DNA of 64,000 bases. It comes from Phyllobacterium chamaecytisi (GTDB taxonomy: Bacteria > Pseudomonadota > Alphaproteobacteria > Rhizobiales > Rhizobiaceae). The notes under the pieces were generated by a model, which did no database searches, was not told the origin of the DNA, and worked only from the letters and a program-made list of their open reading frames with translations. Positions 42,273 to 51,768 of this stretch are shown piece by piece. The number at the start of each line of letters is the position of its first letter. Within the stretch, counting starts at the first letter, position 1. The stretch is from the NCBI RefSeq assembly GCF_020164455.1, contig NZ_JAIQWW010000017.1:62001-126000 (forward strand), written 5' to 3'. Both the position numbers and the translations under genes were made by a program.

Positions 42273-44816
42273 ATGAAGTCGTCTAAGCTTTTTACACGAA
42301 TCTTCTGGCTTTCTTCTGTTTCCCTCATAACACTCTCCATATCCAATCAAACTGCATCTGCAGCTTGTAACCTCGTCCCCACAGCAGGAAACGACGTTTA
42401 TATTTGCGACAGCGGGACCGGCGGACCCCTGACGGATACGGGCGGGAACAACTCGCTCACACTTCCTACGGGAGGCACGGGCTCGATTACGGGACCAGTC
42501 ACATTCGGTACCGGGGTCGATACCGTCGTAATCAATTCCGGCACGATCAACGGCGATCTCAGTGAGGGCGGCGGCAACGATAGTCTTCAGCTGAATGGCG
42601 GTACGGTCAACGGCACAATTTTCCAGAATGGCGGTGTCGATAATTTCGTCATGACCGGCGGTGTGGTTCAAAGAGTGGAGCAGGGCAGCGAACTCGACAC
42701 GGCGACCGTCAGCGGCGGCCGGATTATCGGTCAGTTCTTTGCCGGTGATTTCTTCACGATGACGGGCGGGCAGATCGGCGAAGTCAATCTCGAGCAGGCC
42801 AACAATGAAATGCGCATGTCGGGCGGTGTCATCGACCGCTTTGTGATTGCAACCCAGGGCCGCGACTTGCTGATACTTTCGGGTGGTTCAATCGGCACAT
42901 TCGTTGATCTCGGCAGCGGGGACAATCGCATCTTCATCTCCGGCGGCTCCATCGGCAGCACGGTCACTACGGCTGGCGGCAATGATCAGTTTACGTGGGA
43001 TACGGCAGGTACGATCGGCGGGGCGATCAATCTCGGCGCGGGCAATGACACCGGAACACTGCAGAATCTCACCGATGCAACCATCGCGTCGACACCATCG
43101 ATCAATGGTGGGGCAGGTACGGATACGCTGACCTTTTCCAACACGACGGCGACGACGTCCGGCCGTTATGTGAATTGGGAAAACGTCGCGCTCACGAACA
43201 GTTCCGCCTTCACGCTCGACAGCAATTTCGTGGTTGGTGATAGCGGAACGGCAACCGGCAGCTTTTCGATCGATGGTACAAGCACGCTGCTCGCGGGCAA
43301 CGGGGTCAATGCTGCAATCGCGCCTTTTGCGGCGGGGCAACTCGCCAACGTGACCAATGCAGGGACTATTGATCTCACCAATGGTTCGAGTGGCGCAACC
43401 GATACGTTCACCGTCCTTGGCAATTATACGGGCAGCGGCGGCGCGATTCGCTTGCAGACGGTGCTCGGCGATGATTCGTCGGCTTCCGACAAATTTGTGA
43501 TTTCCGGCGGCACGGCCGCTGGAACGACCGGGCTTGCGGTGACCAATCTAGACGGCGCCGGCGCCAGCACTGCACAAGATGGCATTCTTGTTGTTCAGGC
43601 TGTCAACGGTGCAACCACCAGTGCATCCGCGTTCAGCCTGAGCAATTCCGTTGCGGCAGGCGCCTTCGAATACGCGCTCTTCAAGGGTGGTGTGTCTGCG
43701 GGATCGGCGGAGAACTGGTATCTTCGGTCATCGCTGTTGCCAGGCAGCATTGCTGCTGCAATAACCGACCCAGAACCTGGCGAGATCGCACCGCCCGGAC
43801 CGGGTGTGGAACCACCCAATGCTGGCGCAACACCTGTGCATGCGGATCCGGGTGAATCAATTCCGCTATATCGTGAAGAGGTTCCTCTCTATTCCGCTTT
43901 GCCGCCGGCTGCGCGCCAAACCGCACTGGCAACACTCGGGACATTCCACGAGAGACGGGGCGAACAGGGTGTTGTCAACTCGCGCGAGAACTTCTCCGCG
44001 GCCTGGGGCCGCGCCTTCGGGCAATCGACCGAGCAGAGCTGGGATGGAACCGTTGATCCATCCATTGACGGGAACCTCTACGGCATACAAGCAGGTCTCG
44101 ATATTCTCGGCTGGCAGCACGACAACGGACATCGCGATATAGCCGGTCTGTTCTTCGGCTATTCGAATCTCGACGCGGATGTCAAAGGCCAGGCGGTCGG
44201 GTGGAATGGTGTGAATGTCGGCAGCCTCAATCTTGATACGACGAGCTTCGGCGGCTACTGGACGCATATCGGCCCTGGCGGGTGGTACCTGGATGCCGTT
44301 TTGATGGGATCGTGGTTCGGCGGGGATGCGACCTCCGAACGGGGTGTCGGCATCGATATCGACGGCACCGGCTTTACCGCATCGCTGGAAGGCGGTTACC
44401 CGATCCCGCTGTCGGAAAGCTGGACCATCGAGCCGCAGGCACAGATCATATGGCAGAACATCTCGCTTGACGATCAATCCGATGCCTTTTCCGATGTCGG
44501 ATTCGATAGCGATGACGGCTTCACAGGCCGGCTCGGTTTCCGGATGCAGGGAAAATATCAAACTTCGGCCGGGCTGTTCCAGCCCTACGTCAAGGCCAAT
44601 TTGTGGCACGGTTTCAGCACCACGGACTCAGTGCTCTTCGGCCCGGATGCAATTACCACCGAAGGCGAGTCGACTTCGCTGGAACTCGGCGCGGGTATCG
44701 TGCACGACTTTACCGAGAAGGTCAGCGCATTTGCCGTGGCGGATTATACGTTCGATGTCGAGGGCGCCGAACAGAAGATATTCGAGGGCAATATCGGCCT
44801 GACGGTAAAGTGGTAG
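42273..44816 (+). CDS. type V autotransporter with repetitive passenger domain
   Basis: An 847-residue secreted/outer-membrane protein. The signal peptide ends near residue 30 (QTASA/A). The passenger begins with a cysteine pair (CNLVPTAGNDVYIC) and continues with repeats of about 20 residues built on a (M/L/V)SGG-x-I-x(G) theme, roughly residues 80-240, a beta-helix-like stalk. A Pro/Glu-rich linker follows near 500-530, then PLYREEVPLYSALPPAARQT and a C-terminal beta-barrel (about 570-847) with strand alternation and the terminal aromatic GLTVKW. Similar architectures in Brucella (OmaA/BmaC types) act in adhesion. Its stop abuts that of the GFA-family gene. Confidence 0.88.
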   Translation: MKSSKLFTRIFWLSSVSLITLSISNQTASAACNLVPTAGNDVYICDSGTGGPLTDTGGNNSLTLPTGGTGSITGPVTFGTGVDTVVINSGTINGDLSEGGGNDSLQLNGGTVNGTIFQNGGVDNFVMTGGVVQRVEQGSELDTATVSGGRIIGQFFAGDFFTMTGGQIGEVNLEQANNEMRMSGGVIDRFVIATQGRDLLILSGGSIGTFVDLGSGDNRIFISGGSIGSTVTTAGGNDQFTWDTAGTIGGAINLGAGNDTGTLQNLTDATIASTPSINGGAGTDTLTFSNTTATTSGRYVNWENVALTNSSAFTLDSNFVVGDSGTATGSFSIDGTSTLLAGNGVNAAIAPFAAGQLANVTNAGTIDLTNGSSGATDTFTVLGNYTGSGGAIRLQTVLGDDSSASDKFVISGGTAAGTTGLAVTNLDGAGASTAQDGILVVQAVNGATTSASAFSLSNSVAAGAFEYALFKGGVSAGSAENWYLRSSLLPGSIAAAITDPEPGEIAPPGPGVEPPNAGATPVHADPGESIPLYREEVPLYSALPPAARQTALATLGTFHERRGEQGVVNSRENFSAAWGRAFGQSTEQSWDGTVDPSIDGNLYGIQAGLDILGWQHDNGHRDIAGLFFGYSNLDADVKGQAVGWNGVNVGSLNLDTTSFGGYWTHIGPGGWYLDAVLMGSWFGGDATSERGVGIDIDGTGFTASLEGGYPIPLSESWTIEPQAQIIWQNISLDDQSDAFSDVGFDSDDGFTGRLGFRMQGKYQTSAGLFQPYVKANLWHGFSTTDSVLFGPDAITTEGESTSLELGAGIVHDFTEKVSAFAVADYTFDVEGAEQKIFEGNIGLTVKW
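42500..43070 (+). repeat. degenerate tandem repeat in the autotransporter passenger
   Basis: About eight imperfect units of roughly 60 bases, encoding segments such as DSLQLNGGTVNGTI, DNFVMTGGVVQRV, DTATVSGGRIIGQ, FFTMTGGQIGEV, NEMRMSGGVIDRF, DLLILSGGSIGTF and NRIFISGGSIGST. Conservation is at protein level (SGG-x-I followed by a hydrophobic strand); DNA copies have diverged. Confidence 0.75.
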
Positions 44817-45248
44817 TTAGTCAGCTCTGATAAATCGAAGGAAGCCAACAGGACCAGTCTTGTTGGCTTTCTTGCCGTCCGATGGATGGTGAATCCCATC
44901 ACTCACTGGCACTTCGTCAAAATCGAAAGGGCTGATCCCCTCGAGACAAGCAACATTCACGCCGTACTCACTCGGATTGGACCGGCGCTGATGATGCGTG
45001 TAGATACCGCATCCGGAACAGAAATAGTGTTTGGCCGTCATCGTGTTGAATTGATAGACGCTGAGCTTGTCTTCACCCGCCATTATATCGAGATCACCGA
45101 CTTTCGCCGAGACGGCGACAGCACCACGCATCCGGCAAATGCTGCAGGTGCAACGGCGTGCCGTGTGCAGACCATTTGATAGTCTGACATGGAAGCGCAC
45201 TGATCCACAGTGGCAGGCGCCGTCAATTTCGCTGATGTCGAGGTCCAT
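44817..45248 (-). CDS. GFA-family zinc-binding protein
   Basis: A 143-residue protein of the glutathione-dependent formaldehyde-activating (Gfa/Mss4-like) family. Zinc ligands are visible in GACHCGSVRF, CTCSICR and YFCSGCGIYTHHQRRS. Most family members are of unknown function; the glutathione/formaldehyde role is established only for Gfa itself. I chose ATG 45248 (MDLDISEIDGACHCG); the frame extends upstream by 19 codons without family resemblance. The stop abuts the autotransporter stop. Confidence 0.88.
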   Translation of the reverse strand: MDLDISEIDGACHCGSVRFHVRLSNGLHTARRCTCSICRMRGAVAVSAKVGDLDIMAGEDKLSVYQFNTMTAKHYFCSGCGIYTHHQRRSNPSEYGVNVACLEGISPFDFDEVPVSDGIHHPSDGKKANKTGPVGFLRFIRAD

Positions 45249-45446
45249 TATCCGCTCCTGAACGTGGGTTATCGAATTTCTAGCAATCAAGACCAAATGT
45301 ATCAAATCAAAGCGTTAAATCCGCATGCAGCGCCTCAATTCGGAACGAAATGTGGTAGAGTATTCTTCGATGCGGACGGCTTGGTTCGCTTAAGAACGGG
45401 CACTGTCAGCGCCCCCGCTGGCAATCCCAAAGAGGGAGTGAAAACA

Positions 45447-45806
45447 ATGAAGACAATTTTGATCGCAGTGGGCTTTCTCGCCGCCACCAGCCTGTCTGCT
45501 TTCGCGGCAGAACCTGCGAAAAAGATGGGCGACATGTGGACCACCGAGAAGGGCATGACGCTCTATACGTTCGACAAGGACAAGGACGGCAAATCGAACT
45601 GCGATGAGAAATGCCTGAAAAACTGGCCGGCATTCCATGCCGCCAAAGGGGCCAAGGCTGAAGGCGAATGGACGCTGGTCAAGGATACGGCGGGCAAGGA
45701 AATGTGGGCCTATGAAGGCAAACCACTTTATACGTTCGCCAAGGACAAGAAAGCCGGCGATATGACTGGCGATGGCGTCGGTGGTGTCTGGCACGTTGCC
45801 AAGTAG
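45447..45806 (+). CDS. secreted repeat protein with two Y-T-F-x-K-D motifs
   Basis: A 119-residue exported protein. The signal peptide MKTILIAVGFLAATSLSAFA is cleaved at AFA/AEP. The mature chain contains two copies of a YTF-x-KDK motif (LYTFDKDKDGKSNCDEKCLK and LYTFAKDKKAGDMTGDGVGG), hallmarks of the COG4315 'secreted repeat of unknown function' family, and ends in GVWHVAK. A Cys pair in NCDEKC may form a disulfide. A GGGAG ribosome site lies at 45434-45438. Role unknown; family members are often periplasmic or lipoprotein-attached. Confidence 0.85.
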   Translation: MKTILIAVGFLAATSLSAFAAEPAKKMGDMWTTEKGMTLYTFDKDKDGKSNCDEKCLKNWPAFHAAKGAKAEGEWTLVKDTAGKEMWAYEGKPLYTFAKDKKAGDMTGDGVGGVWHVAK

Positions 45807-45828
45807 GACACCTCCTGCATATTTCGAA

Positions 45829-45854
45829 GGCGGCTCGCGGGCCGCCTTTTTTGT
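45829..45854 (+). terminator. probable terminator after the secreted repeat gene
   Basis: AGGCGGCTCGCGGGCCGCCT forms a GGCGGC/GCCGCC stem with a short loop and is followed by TTTTTTG, about 25 bases after the stop. Confidence 0.75.
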
Positions 45855-45954
45855 TACGTCTGCTGCTCCTAGAAATTCGGTGCGGCATTCGCCAAACTTG
45901 ACTATCTTCGCTAGCATGGAAACATCGCATTTCATGTTCGTTGGAGGGAAGACG

Positions 45955-46803
45955 ATGTTTCTAAAATCCTTAGCCTATTCGCTCGTCCTCATGTTCGCCC
46001 TGGTTTCAGGTGGCGTTCATGCCGCCGAACGCTGGGAAAAGCTTCCCCCGCCAGCAGCAATGCCCGCGGCTGAGAAAAGCGGTATGGCTCCAGTCAACGG
46101 CATCGAAATGTACTACGCCGTCTATGGCAAGGGACCGCCCGTGCTCCTTATCCATGGCGGTCTCGGCTATGCCGATATCTGGGGTGCGCAGGTGGCCGAC
46201 CTTGCGAAAGACCATATGGTCATTGTTGCTGACAGCCGTGGTCATGGGCGTTCGACGCGCAATGCTGATCCTTACAGCTATGATTTGATGTCGTCGGATT
46301 ACCTCGCGCTTCTCGATTTCCTGAAGGTCGACAAGACTGCACTGGTTGGATGGAGTGACGGCGGGATAATTGGTCTCGACATAGCCATGAACCACCCCGA
46401 GAGACTGACGAAGCTATTCGCGCAAGCGGCCAACTCCAAGGTCGATGGCCTCAATCCGGATGTCATGAAAAACAAGACGTTCGCGGCTTATATAGATAAG
46501 TCAGGCGAAATCTACAAGAAGATTTCGCCTACGCCGGACCAGTATGATGCTTTTGTCGAACAGATCAGTGGCATGTGGGCGAGCCAGCCGAACTGGAGCG
46601 ATGACGATCTGAAGAAGATCAAGACGCCAGTGGCAATCGTTCTTGGCGATCACGACGAAGCCATCACCCGCGAGCATACGGAATACATGGCAAAGACGAT
46701 CCCGGGGGCCAAGTTGGTCATCCTCGACAACGCCAGCCATTTCGCCATGCTGCAGGACCCGGAAGGTTACAACAAAGCCGTGCGTGACTTCATCGATAAC
46801 TGA
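45955..46803 (+). CDS. exported alpha/beta hydrolase
   Basis: A 282-residue alpha/beta-hydrolase with a signal peptide (LAYSLVLMFALVSGGVHA). The oxyanion-side motif HGG is in VLLIHGGLGYADIWG. The nucleophile serine is in VGWSDGG, the acid is in VLGDHDEA and the histidine in LDNASHFAM, so the catalytic triad is complete. ATG 45955 after TTGGAGGG is the likely start. Periplasmic esterase, lactonase or haloperoxidase-like hydrolase; substrate unknown. It follows the secreted repeat protein by about 150 bases with a G/C-rich hairpin (GGCGGC...GCCGCC, then TTTTTTG) near 45829-45853 that may be that gene's terminator. Confidence 0.87.
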   Translation: MFLKSLAYSLVLMFALVSGGVHAAERWEKLPPPAAMPAAEKSGMAPVNGIEMYYAVYGKGPPVLLIHGGLGYADIWGAQVADLAKDHMVIVADSRGHGRSTRNADPYSYDLMSSDYLALLDFLKVDKTALVGWSDGGIIGLDIAMNHPERLTKLFAQAANSKVDGLNPDVMKNKTFAAYIDKSGEIYKKISPTPDQYDAFVEQISGMWASQPNWSDDDLKKIKTPVAIVLGDHDEAITREHTEYMAKTIPGAKLVILDNASHFAMLQDPEGYNKAVRDFIDN

Positions 46804-47017
46804 TCCCGCAGGTCGCGGCCTGTTATGGCGTGGTTAAGTAGTAGGGGTTTGCAATCCGAAGAGCGCGACAGCTATGAGTGTGACGAAAACGGCCGCTCGA
46901 CCGGCGGCATCACTTTGTGCAACTTTTGTCGGGAGATCATATATAAGGCCCATTTGCAAGAGAGGGCGAAATGACCACCTCAGTTAAATCGGGACAGCAA
47001 ACCGCATCTTCTCGGCG

Positions 47018-47512
47018 TTATTTCAACTGAAATGAGTCGGTACTGCACAAGCCGGTGGAGTTCTCTGTATATTTGTGCCAGTCCTGAATGTTGAACATCG
47101 CGACAAGAATTGTTCCTTCAAGGAGTTGCTTGCTTTTATCAAGTACCGTTAGCCACCGGACGGGTTCATCACAGAATCCATTTTTACCTTTGTTCTTTGA
47201 AAAGAATTCGTCGGCATTGAGAACCTGGTACACTTGGCCGCCATATTGCGTGTTTTCTCCGACATTCCACACTCCGGAATATCGCAATTTCATTTCGCCT
47301 TTGAGTTTGGTGAAGCGGGCAGTTGTCCGACTGAGGTTCATTGTTTCGCCCAAGGTCGCCGGCGTGCCGTTCGACACCGCAAGATACGCACGAGGTGTGT
47401 CGGTCGGCATCGGTGTGCCTTTCGATTTGGCATCGGCACCGAACGCCAATAAAACGCTTATTGGAATTGCAAGGAATAAGCCAGACAAGTTGCCGCGTTT
47501 GGATTTGATCAT
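47018..47512 (-). CDS. exported protein of unknown function
   Basis: A 164-residue protein starting MIKSKRGNLSGLFLAIPISV with a signal peptide ending near GADA/K. The mature part has two cysteines (GFCDEP and GLCSTD) probably joined by a disulfide, and a beta-rich core VYQVLNADEFFSKNKGKNGF. ATG 47512 has GGAG about 7 bases upstream. I do not recognise a family. It stands alone between an intergenic stretch and the acyl-CoA synthetase gene. Confidence 0.65.
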   Translation of the reverse strand: MIKSKRGNLSGLFLAIPISVLLAFGADAKSKGTPMPTDTPRAYLAVSNGTPATLGETMNLSRTTARFTKLKGEMKLRYSGVWNVGENTQYGGQVYQVLNADEFFSKNKGKNGFCDEPVRWLTVLDKSKQLLEGTILVAMFNIQDWHKYTENSTGLCSTDSFQLK

Positions 47513-47673
47513 AGCGTGCTCCATTCTTGAGTTGCGAAGGAGCACAGTTTCGCGCCCTCCCGCAATGACCCCATATAGCCGTCTTGAAATTTTGAGCCAA
47601 GCAGTACCACCCGGATTAGGTTAACCGGGTTCACAGTGTCAATTAGCCATTAGCAGAATGCAGCGGACTGGTT

Positions 47674-49392
47674 TCAGGCCGTTTTCTGTTCCTGTATTCC
47701 AAGCTCCTCCGCCATCTGTTTGCGGATAAGATATTTCTGGATCTTGCCTGTTACGGTCAGAGGAAATGCTTCGACGAAACGGACGTATCTCGGCACCTTG
47801 TAATGGGCGATTTGTCCATGGCAAAACGCCTTGATCTCTTCTTCGTCGGCATCTTCACCGGTCTTCAAAATGATCCAGGCACAGAGTTCTTCGCCGAACT
47901 TCGGATCAGGAACGCCGACGATGGCAACGTCCTTGATCTTGGAGTGGCGAAACAGATACTCCTCTACTTCGCGCGGATAGATGTTTTCGCCGCCGCGAAC
48001 CACCATGTCCTTTTGGCGTCCGACAATATTGCCATAGCCCTCGTCATCGATGGTCGCGAGGTCACCGGTGTGCATCCAGCCATCTTCGTCGATTGCTTCA
48101 GCTGTCTTTTCCGGATCATCCCAGTAGCCGATCATGACGGAATAACCCCTGGTGCAGAGCTCGCCAGGCGTGCCGCGAGGAACGGTATTACCATTGACAT
48201 CGATGACCTTGCATTCGAGATGCGGTTGAACCCGCCCGATCGTCGAGACCCGCCGGGAAACCGGATCTTCGCCCGAACTTTGGAAACTGACGGGACTGGT
48301 CTCGGTCATCCCGTAAGCGATGGTGACATCCCGCATGTGCATGCGTTCGATGACCTGCTTCATGATCTCGACGGGGCAGGGCGAGCCTGCCATACATCCT
48401 GTCCGCAAGGATGACAGGTCGAAGCGCTCGAACTCAGCATGTCCGAGCTCGGCAATGAACATTGTCGGCACACCATAAAGAGCCGTGCACCGCTCGGCTT
48501 CAATGGTGCTCAAAACCGCCAACGGGTCGAAGGCTTCGGACGGATAGACCATGGTTGCGCCGTGCACGACGCAGCCAAGATTTGCCATGACCATGCCGAA
48601 ACAATGATAAAGCGGGACGGGGATGCAGAGCCGGTCTCCGGGATTCAGGCCAACGCTTCGGCCTACGAAAAAACCGTTATTGAGTATGTTACGATGGGAA
48701 AGCGTAGCGCCCTTGGGCAAACCTGTCGTTCCACTGGTGAATTGTATGTTGACCGGATCCGCGCAACCCGTTGTTGCGTCACGGTCTGACAGTTGGGCAC
48801 GGTGAATTTCTGTTGCGAGCTTGGGTACATCTTCGAACGCGATCCATCCGGGGCGAACGTGTGTTCCAATCAAGATGGCATGCTTCAGACAGGGTAGTCT
48901 TGAAGAGTTGATCTCCCCTTCACCCGAGGAAATTTCCGGGGCGAGGGCTTCGATCATTTCGGCATATTCGCTCGTCTTGAACCGCTCGAGCGCAACCAAC
49001 GCTTTTACACCTACCTTGTTCAGCGTGTATTCGACCTCGGAGAGGCGATAGGCGGGATTGATATTAACGAGAACAAGCCCAGCTTTTGCCGCAGCGAATT
49101 GGGTCAATGCCCATTGCGCATTATTGGGCGACCATATGCCAATGCGGTCGCCGCGCTGCAGCCCCAACGCGATCAGGCCCGCGGCGAAAGCATCGGTTCT
49201 TGCTTTCAGCTCGCCATAAGTCCACCGAATATCTTGATGGACCGAGACAACGGCTTCGGTTTCGCGCCATCGCAAGGCCGCCCTATCGAGCGTTTGTGAG
49301 ATGGTGGTTTCCAGCAATGGCGGCTCATCGGCGCCGCGCACGTGACTTAGTCTGGCAACATCGCTTTCTGTCGGTTCGGTGACTGGGCGCAT
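47674..49392 (-). CDS. AMP-binding acyl-CoA synthetase
   Basis: A 572-residue adenylate-forming enzyme activating a fatty or other carboxylic acid to its CoA thioester. P-loop [18 protein letters not shown], the A5 region [14 protein letters not shown] and the C-terminal hinge with [20 protein letters not shown] are all present, as is the catalytic lysine in [15 protein letters not shown]. Length and motifs match medium/long-chain 'fatty-acyl-CoA synthase' annotations. GGAGGA precedes the ATG. No adjacent beta-oxidation genes; substrate unknown. Confidence 0.92.
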   Translation of the reverse strand: MRPVTEPTESDVARLSHVRGADEPPLLETTISQTLDRAALRWRETEAVVSVHQDIRWTYGELKARTDAFAAGLIALGLQRGDRIGIWSPNNAQWALTQFAAAKAGLVLVNINPAYRLSEVEYTLNKVGVKALVALERFKTSEYAEMIEALAPEISSGEGEINSSRLPCLKHAILIGTHVRPGWIAFEDVPKLATEIHRAQLSDRDATTGCADPVNIQFTSGTTGLPKGATLSHRNILNNGFFVGRSVGLNPGDRLCIPVPLYHCFGMVMANLGCVVHGATMVYPSEAFDPLAVLSTIEAERCTALYGVPTMFIAELGHAEFERFDLSSLRTGCMAGSPCPVEIMKQVIERMHMRDVTIAYGMTETSPVSFQSSGEDPVSRRVSTIGRVQPHLECKVIDVNGNTVPRGTPGELCTRGYSVMIGYWDDPEKTAEAIDEDGWMHTGDLATIDDEGYGNIVGRQKDMVVRGGENIYPREVEEYLFRHSKIKDVAIVGVPDPKFGEELCAWIILKTGEDADEEEIKAFCHGQIAHYKVPRYVRFVEAFPLTVTGKIQKYLIRKQMAEELGIQEQKTA

Positions 49393-49472
49393 GACATTCC
49401 TCCGAGGTCAAATGCACAGAATGCCTACCGTAGTCCAATCAGCATGGAATACCCACCGGCTTTTATAGAAGC

Positions 49473-50273
49473 TTATACGGCGAGCGCTGTTCGCACCCCT
49501 TCCGCCAAATCGTTCAATTTATCCGCTGTGTTACGACCGATCAGCATGTAACCATGGGCCTGATCCGACCAATAGACGACATTCATGCCGTGCCGCCGCT
49601 CGGTTTGCGGTGAACGCGGTCCACTCGACGATTGGACGATGCACAGAGCCATTGGTCCGTGCTCGGGATCGAGATAGGCGATCTGCCCAAGCGGCTTGCC
49701 ATCATACTGCAGAACCTGCGCGCGTTTGAGCGGGATGCCCGGCAGCGACACTGCCTGCAGAGGAAGCGAGAGGCCGAGCGCGTCACCTACGTTCTGCAGT
49801 TGCGCGCTTTGCGATTGCTCGTCGCTATCGAGATTGGCGAGTGTATCGGGCGTGTAAAGCGACAGGTATTCGGCAACAACTGCCCGCCAGTCGTCATTAT
49901 GATCGCTGGAAGATTGCTTGAACGCCATGAAGCCTCGATCGGCACCGACGCCGACAAAGACCAACCCGATGGCTGCGGCCATAAAACCGCGGCGGCTCAA
50001 GCCCCTTGAAGCGGGTTCGTCGGTGATCGAAGCAGGAAGTCCGCCCAGGATAGCTTCCAGCTTTGCCGTCGGGGCGTTTTCGAGCAGCGGTTGGAACGCA
50101 TCGTAAAAGGCCATTTCACTGCGCGAGAGAAATTCATATCGCGCGGCGACGGCCTCATCGATCTTGATCAGCCTATCAATCCGCGCGCGCTCCTCGCCAT
50201 CAAGTTCGCCGTCGAGAAACGCGACCAACATTTCGTCGGAGGGCATTTCGGCGTGCTTCAGATCAACCATCAT
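49473..50273 (-). CDS. anti-sigma factor, single-span membrane protein
   Basis: A 266-residue protein overlapping the sigma gene's stop by 4 bases (ATGA). The N-terminal domain, about residues 1-85 (SDEMLVAFLDGELDGEERAR), resembles anti-sigma domains but lacks the zinc-binding HxxxCxxC. A hydrophobic segment near 96-115 follows SRRGFMAAAIGLVFVG, which looks like a twin-arginine motif. The C-terminal ~140 residues form a periplasmic sensor-like domain ending in a membrane-anti-sigma typical SDQAHGYMLIGR stretch. It presumably sequesters the adjacent sigma factor at the membrane until a signal arrives. Confidence 0.85.
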   Translation of the reverse strand: MMVDLKHAEMPSDEMLVAFLDGELDGEERARIDRLIKIDEAVAARYEFLSRSEMAFYDAFQPLLENAPTAKLEAILGGLPASITDEPASRGLSRRGFMAAAIGLVFVGVGADRGFMAFKQSSSDHNDDWRAVVAEYLSLYTPDTLANLDSDEQSQSAQLQNVGDALGLSLPLQAVSLPGIPLKRAQVLQYDGKPLGQIAYLDPEHGPMALCIVQSSSGPRSPQTERRHGMNVVYWSDQAHGYMLIGRNTADKLNDLAEGVRTALAV

Positions 50274-50896
50274 TTCCCTCCTTTCATTTGCTTGGCGATC
50301 ACATCCGGATCGGCGTTCTCAGCTAGTTTGGCACGGGCCGTTGCCAGGCGGCTCATGACCGTGCCGATTGGTACGTCCAGGACCTCCGCGACCTCGCGAT
50401 AGGACAGACCCTCCACATAGGCAAGAAACACGGCGGTCCTCTGCGCCTCCGGCAATTCATTGACCTGACGCAAGACCTGATTGGCCATGACATGCGTTTC
50501 GGTTTCATGTTCGCCGTCGAAGGAAAGTGTTACGTCGGCATCGACGAAACCGTTACCCATGCGGATGCGGCGCGAGCGGACCTCATTGAGCCAGATCGAA
50601 TGCATGATCGAGAATAGCCATCGATCAAGCCTTGTCCCGCTCGTGAACTGGCTGGCGCGCTCCAGCGCGCGAACACAGGTCGCCTGCACGAGATCGTCGG
50701 CAACGTCGCGCTGGCGGGACAGTACAATACCGTACCGCCAGAGCCGGCCGAGATACTGGGCAAGGCTCGCCCGGATTTCATGTTCGCTCGCGATGATTGC
50801 CTCCGTCCAGACAAGTCCACTGCGGACGTCCGCCGCTAACGACGTGTCTGGTGTCACCCGACTATAAGCAGAAAGTTGGCGATGAGCGATGGTCAC
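50270..50896 (-). CDS. ECF-family RNA polymerase sigma factor
   Basis: A 208-residue extracytoplasmic function sigma factor. Region 2 includes LVQATCVRALERASQFTSGT and LDRWLFSIMHSIWLNEVRSR (-10 recognition). Region 4 includes LPEAQRTAVFLAYVEGLSYREVAEVLDVPIG TVMSRLATAR, where a helix-turn-helix reads the -35 element. The start appears to be GTG (50894-50896). The first ~35 residues extend beyond the usual region 2 start. It is not EcfG-like by context: no nepR or phyR is nearby, and its partner is a membrane anti-sigma. Confidence 0.9.
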   Translation of the reverse strand: MTIAHRQLSAYSRVTPDTSLAADVRSGLVWTEAIIASEHEIRASLAQYLGRLWRYGIVLSRQRDVADDLVQATCVRALERASQFTSGTRLDRWLFSIMHSIWLNEVRSRRIRMGNGFVDADVTLSFDGEHETETHVMANQVLRQVNELPEAQRTAVFLAYVEGLSYREVAEVLDVPIGTVMSRLATARAKLAENADPDVIAKQMKGGK

Positions 50897-50952
50897 CTTG
50901 ATCCCTTCTTTGTGAACAAATCACAACCGCCTTCAGCCGGGCGACAGCCGGG

Positions 50953-51492
50953 TCAGATCTTCGAGGGCTTTTCAATCGCCTCATGGAGATCGCGATATTC
51001 CTCGCACGTGGTTCCGCAGATCGACTTGATCGTCATCAACTGGTCCTTGGCGAGATCGAGCTGGCCCTTGATGACATAGGCTTCACCAAGATATTCGCGA
51101 ACCTTTGCGTATTTCGGATCGAGCGCGACGGACTTCTTGTACCAGGAGATGCCTTCATCGGTGCGGCCGAGCTTGCGCGTGGCATAGCCGCGATAGTTGA
51201 GTGCTTCCTTGGTGTTCTGATCCTTCAATGTATCGAGCATTTCCAGTGCTTCCTGGTAGCGTCCGGCCTTGGCCAACGTGTAGGCGTACTCGGTGCGGTC
51301 CTTGTCCGGAACGGCGCTGCTGGTCTTCTTGACGCATTTCTTGGCCTTGGAACTCCAGACCTGGCCCTTGGGACAGGTGGGCGTCGTGGCGGAATCGTCG
51401 GTACCGCCGCCGCCGGCAGCAAAGGCCGGCATGGAAAAAGCAGCAAGGGCGAGGCTGGCGCCGAGCAGGGTGGATGTGATCGAGTGTTTCAT
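50953..51492 (-). CDS. exported TPR-repeat protein
   Basis: A 179-residue protein with a signal peptide MKHSITSTLLGASLALAAFS ending at AFA. A CPKGQVWSSKAKKCVKK segment with two cysteines follows, then about three tetratricopeptide repeats (YAYTLAKAGRYQEALEMLDT; ALNYRGYATRKLGRTDEGIS; AKVREYLGEAYVIKGQLDLA). The C-terminus has a CGTTCEEYRDL motif. ATG 51492 was chosen as the signal-peptide start. It sits 57 bases upstream of the sigma gene on the same strand, so it may be an output or a partner of the sensory system. Confidence 0.85.
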   Translation of the reverse strand: MKHSITSTLLGASLALAAFSMPAFAAGGGGTDDSATTPTCPKGQVWSSKAKKCVKKTSSAVPDKDRTEYAYTLAKAGRYQEALEMLDTLKDQNTKEALNYRGYATRKLGRTDEGISWYKKSVALDPKYAKVREYLGEAYVIKGQLDLAKDQLMTIKSICGTTCEEYRDLHEAIEKPSKI

Positions 51493-51768
51493 GAGTTCTA
51501 TCTCCGAATGACAATCTGACATGTGGAGAACACGCCGCGCCGCGATTTATTCGAAGATCGGGCCAAATATTTCGAGACGGACTATCGGCAAACGAATCGG
51601 CCTGCAGCAGGCCGTAAACAATATTGCCGCAATTGATTTTCCAGAAGCGGCCGGAAACTGGAATTGTTTACTCATATCGGCAAGAATTTTGAGTCCCGGT
51701 GCGTTCTGCCCGGAGGAACAAGGATTTATGCTTCGGTGAAGTGAATTAGCGAACGAAAAGCGTATGGC

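Noticed and set aside
46971-47030. 19-codon plus-strand frame after an AGAGGG
   Set aside because: Too short and unsupported; overlaps the end of the convergent exported-protein gene.
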